A DNA stretch of 23,121 nt from Mytilinidion resinicola (Eukaryota > Ascomycota > Dothideomycetes > Mytilinidiales > Mytilinidiaceae). Position numbers and translations under genes: made by a program. Under the pieces are notes generated by a model. It did not search any database and was not told the origin of the DNA. It saw only the letters and a program-made list of their open reading frames with translations. Below are positions 19,058 to 23,121 of the stretch, in pieces; position 1 is the first letter of the stretch; each line of letters starts with the position of its first letter. The stretch spans positions 1,263,928 through 1,287,048 of the forward strand of contig NW_022985447.1 of assembly GCF_010093595.1 (NCBI RefSeq), given 5' to 3'.

Positions 19058-19719
19058 GGGAGGGATATTGGCACACCCCCTAAATCACTCCACACACACC
19101 CCCCCTCTCGTCTGATCTTCTAATTGGCTGGAGCGGCTCGGAGCTTCGTCCGGAGCTCTATTCTCACGTGCATTTGCACGTGTAGCCTTTCTTATTCACT
19201 TAGCCGTACGTGAGCTCATACGTGAGGCTATACAAATCGGCATAGCTATACAGCCTCTCTATTTTACAGTGCATTCTTTCCGATTCGTGTGGCCTTACAT
19301 ATAAGCTCACGTACGGCTGTATATACGCCTGCACGAATTGGAAAGAATGCACCGTAGAACGGAGAGGCTATATAGCTATGCCGATTCGTATGGCCTTATG
19401 TATAGCCTTACGTACGAGCTCACGTACAAGCTTATTTACGAGCTCACGTACAAGCTTACATGTGAGCTCATGTACAAGCTCACGTACGAGCTCACGTACA
19501 AGCTCACGTACGAGCTCACGTACAAGCTCACGTACGAGCTCACGTACGGCCTCGCGTATAGCATCACGTGCAGAGGGACGTAAAGGTGAATGCCCAGAGG
19601 AAGCTCCGCGTTGCTCCGAGCCAATTAGAAGGTGGTGAAGTGCCAAGAGGGGGGGGTGTGCGTGGAGTGAAAAAGGGGGTGTGCGCGGAGTGATTAGGGG
19701 GTGTGCCAATATCCCTCCC
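19058..19719. mobile_element. Element C: foldback relative of B with different tips
   Basis: The element has 662 bp and inverted ends GGGAGGGATATTGGC followed by CACACCCCC blocks (left 19071, 19094; right complements at 19652, 19675, 19697; spacing 22-23). The inner arms and interior are homologous to B (both contain GAATTGGAAAGAATGC, GAGAGGCT, and CCAATYAGAAGGTGGTGAAG), but the outermost 16 bases differ. Almost the whole left arm, 19058-19289, pairs with the right arm around a 42-bp loop (19290-19331), so it is a foldback structure. The flanking octamers AGATATAT and CTTCTTAA do not match, unlike A and B. It carries no transposase. Confidence 0.75.
19389..19568. repeat. 12-bp tandem array inside element C
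   Basis: Fifteen units of 12 bp with consensus TACRAGCTCACG, the middle ones alternating TACAAGCTCACG and TACGAGCTCACG. The array is more regular than the one in B and accounts for the length difference between C's two arms. Confidence 0.8.
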
Positions 19720-19968
19720 CTTCTTAAAGGGCAACAGATGGAGGAGGCACTTGAGGCACGTGAGGTGGAGCAACAGCTCAAAGCGGGGATGCAGGCAATG
19801 CAGCAGAGGCAGAAGGTTAAGAAGGTTGTATTCACTATTCCTGAGGAGCCTACTGTTGAGCAGAATTGTGGTGTTGAAGATGGGGTAGCCAAATCAGCTT
19901 CTGGCCGGCCTCAGCGATTGAGCATCACCCCCAAGCGATATGCCAACTCTATAATTACAATAGAATGA
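19720..19968 (+). pseudogene. C-terminal fragment of an unidentified transposon protein
   Basis: The open frame begins inside element C and, from 19720, encodes QQMEEALEAREVEQQLKAG, QRQKVKKVVFTIPEEPT, SASGRPQRLSITPKRYANS and ends IITIE. The first half is glutamine/glutamate-rich and helical, the end basic. It has no ATG of its own that would give a functional protein, and no catalytic DDE residues are in this fragment. The placement 131 bp from the transposon terminus suggests the tail of the T transposase. I do not recognise the family. Confidence 0.5.
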
Positions 19969-20099
19969 AAGAGCGACCCTGGTTGCCTCTCCTCCTTGAT
20001 TTCTGTGTATAGATCTCGTTGTGTTGTGTTGAAAAGCTTCATGTTGTGAGCCGTGGATTTCTTGGTGAGGCGTGCACGAGGTGTCAGCGTGCACGAGCC
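19720..20099 (+). mobile_element. Transposon T, right copy: 3' end with intact C-terminal coding
   Basis: The segment runs from the right end of C to the terminus whose reverse complement is GGCTCGTGCACGCT. It contains 82 codons and a stop (19966-19968), then 131 bp to the terminus, which has two CTCGTGCACG motifs on the reverse strand. It aligns, inverted, with the left copy, and differs from it as unmutated from RIP-mutated sequence. The upstream part of the element is missing, cut off at C. The short 3' untranslated length and inverted end suggest a DNA transposon. Confidence 0.65.
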
Positions 20100-20422
20100 G
20101 TCGAAGTCTTCTATGCTTGGTCTCTCGATCTTCTTACAGTGCGCGCTTGTACATCTCTGCCTCCGCTAGCTTGCCTTACTTCATGTATAGGAAACCCAGG
20201 TTTGCGTGAAAACCAAGTGTTTGGTAGTATGCACAGGTGGGAGCTATTCAAGAGCCAAGGCAACTCAGCTGAGAGGCTTGAGGACAACGTGTCACCCCGC
20301 CAAGACGGACGCCGCTATTTAATTAGCCTTGTGGCAGCTGCAACTTTCCCCGCCGCCGCTATTTTACCTTGCAAACTAGCTATCAATCCGCATTCTCAGG
20401 CCAGGCTAGACTTGACGAGACG

Positions 20423-23121
20423 ATGGATCTGATGTGGACTACGCTTTACCTCTGCATTTTTATTGCATCAGCAGCCGTGCTCCACAAACAGGTGGCGAAG
20501 CGGATCCCGTACCGCTATTCTTCACTTCCGCCAGGAAACAACAGTATTCGCCTGCTTCGCCTATTGCCACACGAAGACGAGACGGCTGACATACAATGCG
20601 AGCTCTTCGAGTACTCTCTCCAGAACTCGTGCAAAGGAACTCACCTATACGATGCTCTATCCTATGTATGGGGCAATCCAGACGAGACGCTGCCTATCTT
20701 TATACATGAACATAGCTTCGATGTCACTGTCAACCTTCGCGCAGCTCTTTTACAGCTTCGAAATCACTCTATTGAACGAATCCTATGGGTAGATGCTATA
20801 TGTATTAATCAAGCAAATCGGGAAGAGAAGGAAAATCAGATCCAATCTATGGCGAAGATCTATGGTCAAGCAAACCGTGTAGTTGTTTGGCTTGGAGAGA
20901 CCGCCGACGATAGCGACCTAGCGTTTGAAGAGATACGCGTTGCTAGAGACCAGAAGTCTACAAAGTCTTCAGACAGCGAAAGGATCCAGAAAGCAGTCCT
21001 CGCGCTGCTTCAACGACCGTGGTTTCGGCGCATCTGGGTATGGGAACAGACACTTGACAGCAGTCGTATGAAGTACTAAAGTTTATTCTAGATACTTCAG
21101 GAAGTTGCCGCAGCTCGACATGTGCTAATTATGTGTGGGTCTAAGAAGATTGATGGATATGTCTTCTGCTTGGGTATTGATTCATTAAAGGATTTCTACG
21201 AAGCTCGCCAAGACTTACAAGGCTTGATCCGTTCAGTGACCTACCTAATCAGAGAAGCGACCTTCAGGCCTGAATACTCGATCGGTAGTTCTGGCAGGTC
21301 ATCTCTGGATATATGTCCACTAGGTGAGCTGGTGGACATGTATCATGCCCATAGGGCTACCAAGCGCCACGATAAGGTGTATGCCTTGCTCGGCATGAGC
21401 TCGGATGATCTCCGCAAAGTTGACTTGTTGCCTGACTACGGAGTTCCTTGGGAGAAACTCTTGCAGCGACTAGCCAAGTATCTTCTCTCTGAAAAGATGT
21501 CTGTAGAGACCTGGGGCGATAAAGAGATCGCAGTAATCAAGAGCAAGGGCGCAATTCTTGGCCAGGTGTCTTCAGTAACAAGTGACAGCGCTCGGTATGA
21601 CAGACAGCACTTGAATATCACTTTCAAGAGCATACCACAGCAGCAACAGAGCGCTCACTGGACTCTCAAGGTCTCGGCAAAATCGATCCGAGATGGAGAC
21701 ATCATCTGCCTCCTTCAAGGAGCTTCAAAGCCTACGATTATCAGATTGTGTGAAGATCATTTTGTTATTATCATGGTTGGAGCCACTCCTCTAGAGGACA
21801 TACAAACGGGAAATGGTTATATCCAGTGGTCCAACCTTTCGCAATCGGTACAAAGCTTCACCCGGGATTTCATACTTGTCTGGGACTGGGAAAGTTCATC
21901 AAACAAGTTGCAAGATCTCGGAGAATACGAAACCTCGATACGACCAAACAGTTTGGTGTTAGAACATTCCAAGAAAGAGATAGACAAAGCGACACGAACA
22001 TGGAATGTTGCACTAATACTAAGAGACTTGGAAGAGTATAAACAGGCGGAGGAGAGGCTTCAAGAAGCAGTAGCAGGCTATGAGATGACGTTTGGAGAAA
22101 TGGATTCGTACACCTTAAAAAGCCGATACGGTCAGACGCCGCTATTGTGGGCTGCAGGGAACGGTTACCATACAGTAGTAGACCTACTACTTATGAATGA
22201 TGGCATTGATCCGGACTTGAAGGATGGTCAATACGGACAGACACCGCTGTCATGGGCGGCGCAGGGAGGGCACAATGCCGTGGTTAAGCTGCTACTCAAG
22301 ACGGGCAAGGTCGATGTCGACTCAAAGGATAGCCAATATGGACAGACGCCACTGTTAAGGGCGGCGCAGGGAGGGTATAAGGCGGTGGTCAAGCTACTAC
22401 TTGAGACGGGCAAGGTCAACGTCGGCTTAATCGATAGCACTGGAGAGACGCCGCTGACTTGGGCGTCGCTGCGAGGGCATGAGGCGGTAGTTAAGCTGCT
22501 GCTCAAGACAGGCAAGGTCGACGTTGAGTTAAAGGATCGTCAATACGGGCGGACGCCGCTGGCATGGGCAGCACTGCGAGGGCACGAGGCGGTAGTCAAG
22601 CTACTGCTTAAGACGGGAAAGGTCAACGTTGACTCAAAAGATAGTCAATATGAACGGACGCCGCTATCGTGGGCGGCGGAGGGAGGGCACGGGGCGGTGG
22701 TCAAGCTACTGCTCGAGACGGGCAAGGTTAACATCGATTTAATCGATAGTACTGGAGAGACGCCGCTTACCTGGGCGGTGGTACGAGGACATGAGGCGGT
22801 AGTTAAGCTACTACTCAAGACAGGCAAGGTCGACGTTGAGTTAAAGGATCGTCAATACGGGCGGACGCCGTTGGCATGGACAGCGCTGCGAGGGCATGAG
22901 GCGGTAGTCAAGCTACTGCTCGAGACAGAAAAGGTCAACATTGACTTAAAGGATAGTCAGTGCAAACAGACGCCGCTATCGTGGGCGGCGGAGGGAGGGC
23001 ATAAGGCGGTAGTCAAGCTACTGCTCGAGACGGGCAATGTCGCCGTCGACTCAAAAGATAAATACGGGCAGACGCCGCTATCATATGCGGCCATGCAAGG
23101 GCACGAGGGGGTGGTCAAGCT
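20423..23121 (+). CDS. HET-domain / TPR / ankyrin-repeat protein, runs off right edge
   Basis: Likely a heterokaryon-incompatibility or fungal innate-immunity protein: in known cases HET domains trigger cell death after non-self recognition by the C-terminal repeats. Exon 1 is 20423-21037, intron 21038-21091 (54 bp, GTATGG ... TACTAAAG ... TTCTAG), exon 2 from 21092 open to the edge (about 881 residues so far). HET motifs are complete: YDALSYVWG 76-84, LWVDAICINQ 121-130, RPWFRRIWILQEV 198-210 (the intron splits this one and removes a stop). Residues 206-500 hold the usual second half (DKVYALLGM, FILVWDWE). About 505-548 resembles one tetratricopeptide-type repeat (YKQAEERLQEAVAGYEMTFG). Ankyrin repeats start at 549: nine complete and part of a tenth. 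Residues 3-20 (WTTLYLCIFIASAAVL) are hydrophobic and could be a membrane anchor, unusual for this class. ATG 20423 is the first in frame; promoter sequence should lie between 20100 and 20422. Confidence 0.88.
22436..23059 (+). repeat. Duplicated three-repeat ankyrin block
   Basis: Ankyrin repeats 4-6 (22436-22747) and 7-9 (22748-23059) are each 312 bp, with the same 102/105/105 unit lengths. By hand count 39 of 312 positions differ (about 88% identity). Unit types recur in order: STGETPLTW, RQYGRTPLAW, SQ---TPLSW. Changes are concentrated in the third unit and at the variable loop positions. Confidence 0.85.

Noticed and set aside
18541..19638. Long open frames on both strands with regular TY/KL or SRTS repeats
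   Set aside because: They are translations of the 12-bp arrays in elements B and C. A 12-bp period keeps every frame open, and the peptides have no independent support.
16779..20099. A single intact 3.3-kb transposon with matching terminal inverted repeats
   Set aside because: Both ends belong to the 3' side of the same coding unit, the flanks show no duplication, and the interior is other insertions.
22228..22827. Minus-strand frames repeating SSSLTTA
   Set aside because: They are antisense readings of the ankyrin repeats.

Overview
This is a filamentous ascomycete (Pezizomycotina) genome window. The evidence is short introns (46-72 bp) with GTRNGT donors and CTRAC-like branch points, a fungal Rad5-type helicase, a HET-domain/ankyrin protein, a fungal CorA-like membrane protein, and C-to-T decay at CpA sites in one transposon copy, which resembles repeat-induced point mutation (RIP). 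I cannot name the genus; the gene set would fit Dothideomycetes or a near relative.

Layout. 1-36: a tandem 17-bp motif, possibly the tip of a transposon lying to the left. 565-1899: a decayed leucine-rich-repeat (LRR) gene. 2778-4354 (+): an intact three-exon LRR-like gene. 4686-8292 (-): rad5, four exons, 1150 codons, the best identified gene here. 8293-12358: about 4 kb of gene-poor DNA holding a Q/P-rich coiled-coil gene remnant (9129-9687) and an array of covarying short hairpins (9810-9937). 12359-13663 (+): a 434-residue protein with residues patterned like RAI1/DXO or PD-(D/E)XK nucleases. 13671-14873 (-): a CorA-like two-helix membrane protein, convergent with it, stops 7 bp apart. 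14968-16472: gene-poor. 16473-16778: a sirtuin cut off after about 100 residues.

16779-20099 is a nested transposon cluster. Two partial copies of one element (here 'T') face outward with the same terminus, GGCTCGTGCACGCT. The left copy looks RIP-mutated; the right one keeps an open C-terminal coding end. Three short elements lie in or between them: A (16925-17837), B (18307-18973) and C (19058-19719). All three have long inverted ends starting GG(G)A/GGAG and three or four CACCCCC blocks spaced 22-23 bp. A and B have exact 8-bp target duplications (ATTATAAT, TAGATTAT). B and C carry arrays of a 12-bp unit, TACRAGCTCACG. I regard this family as the most novel item in the window. An LTR-like piece lies at 17916-18119.

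20423 to the right edge (+): a HET-TPR-ankyrin gene of the heterokaryon-incompatibility/NLR-like type, with an N-terminal hydrophobic segment and a recently duplicated three-repeat ankyrin block; it runs off the window.

The left half is thus ordinary housekeeping sequence (DNA damage tolerance by Rad5) and the right half a fast-evolving compartment (transposons, pseudogenes, a HET-ANK gene). The genes do not form a pathway. All calls come from reading the sequence; no searches were run.
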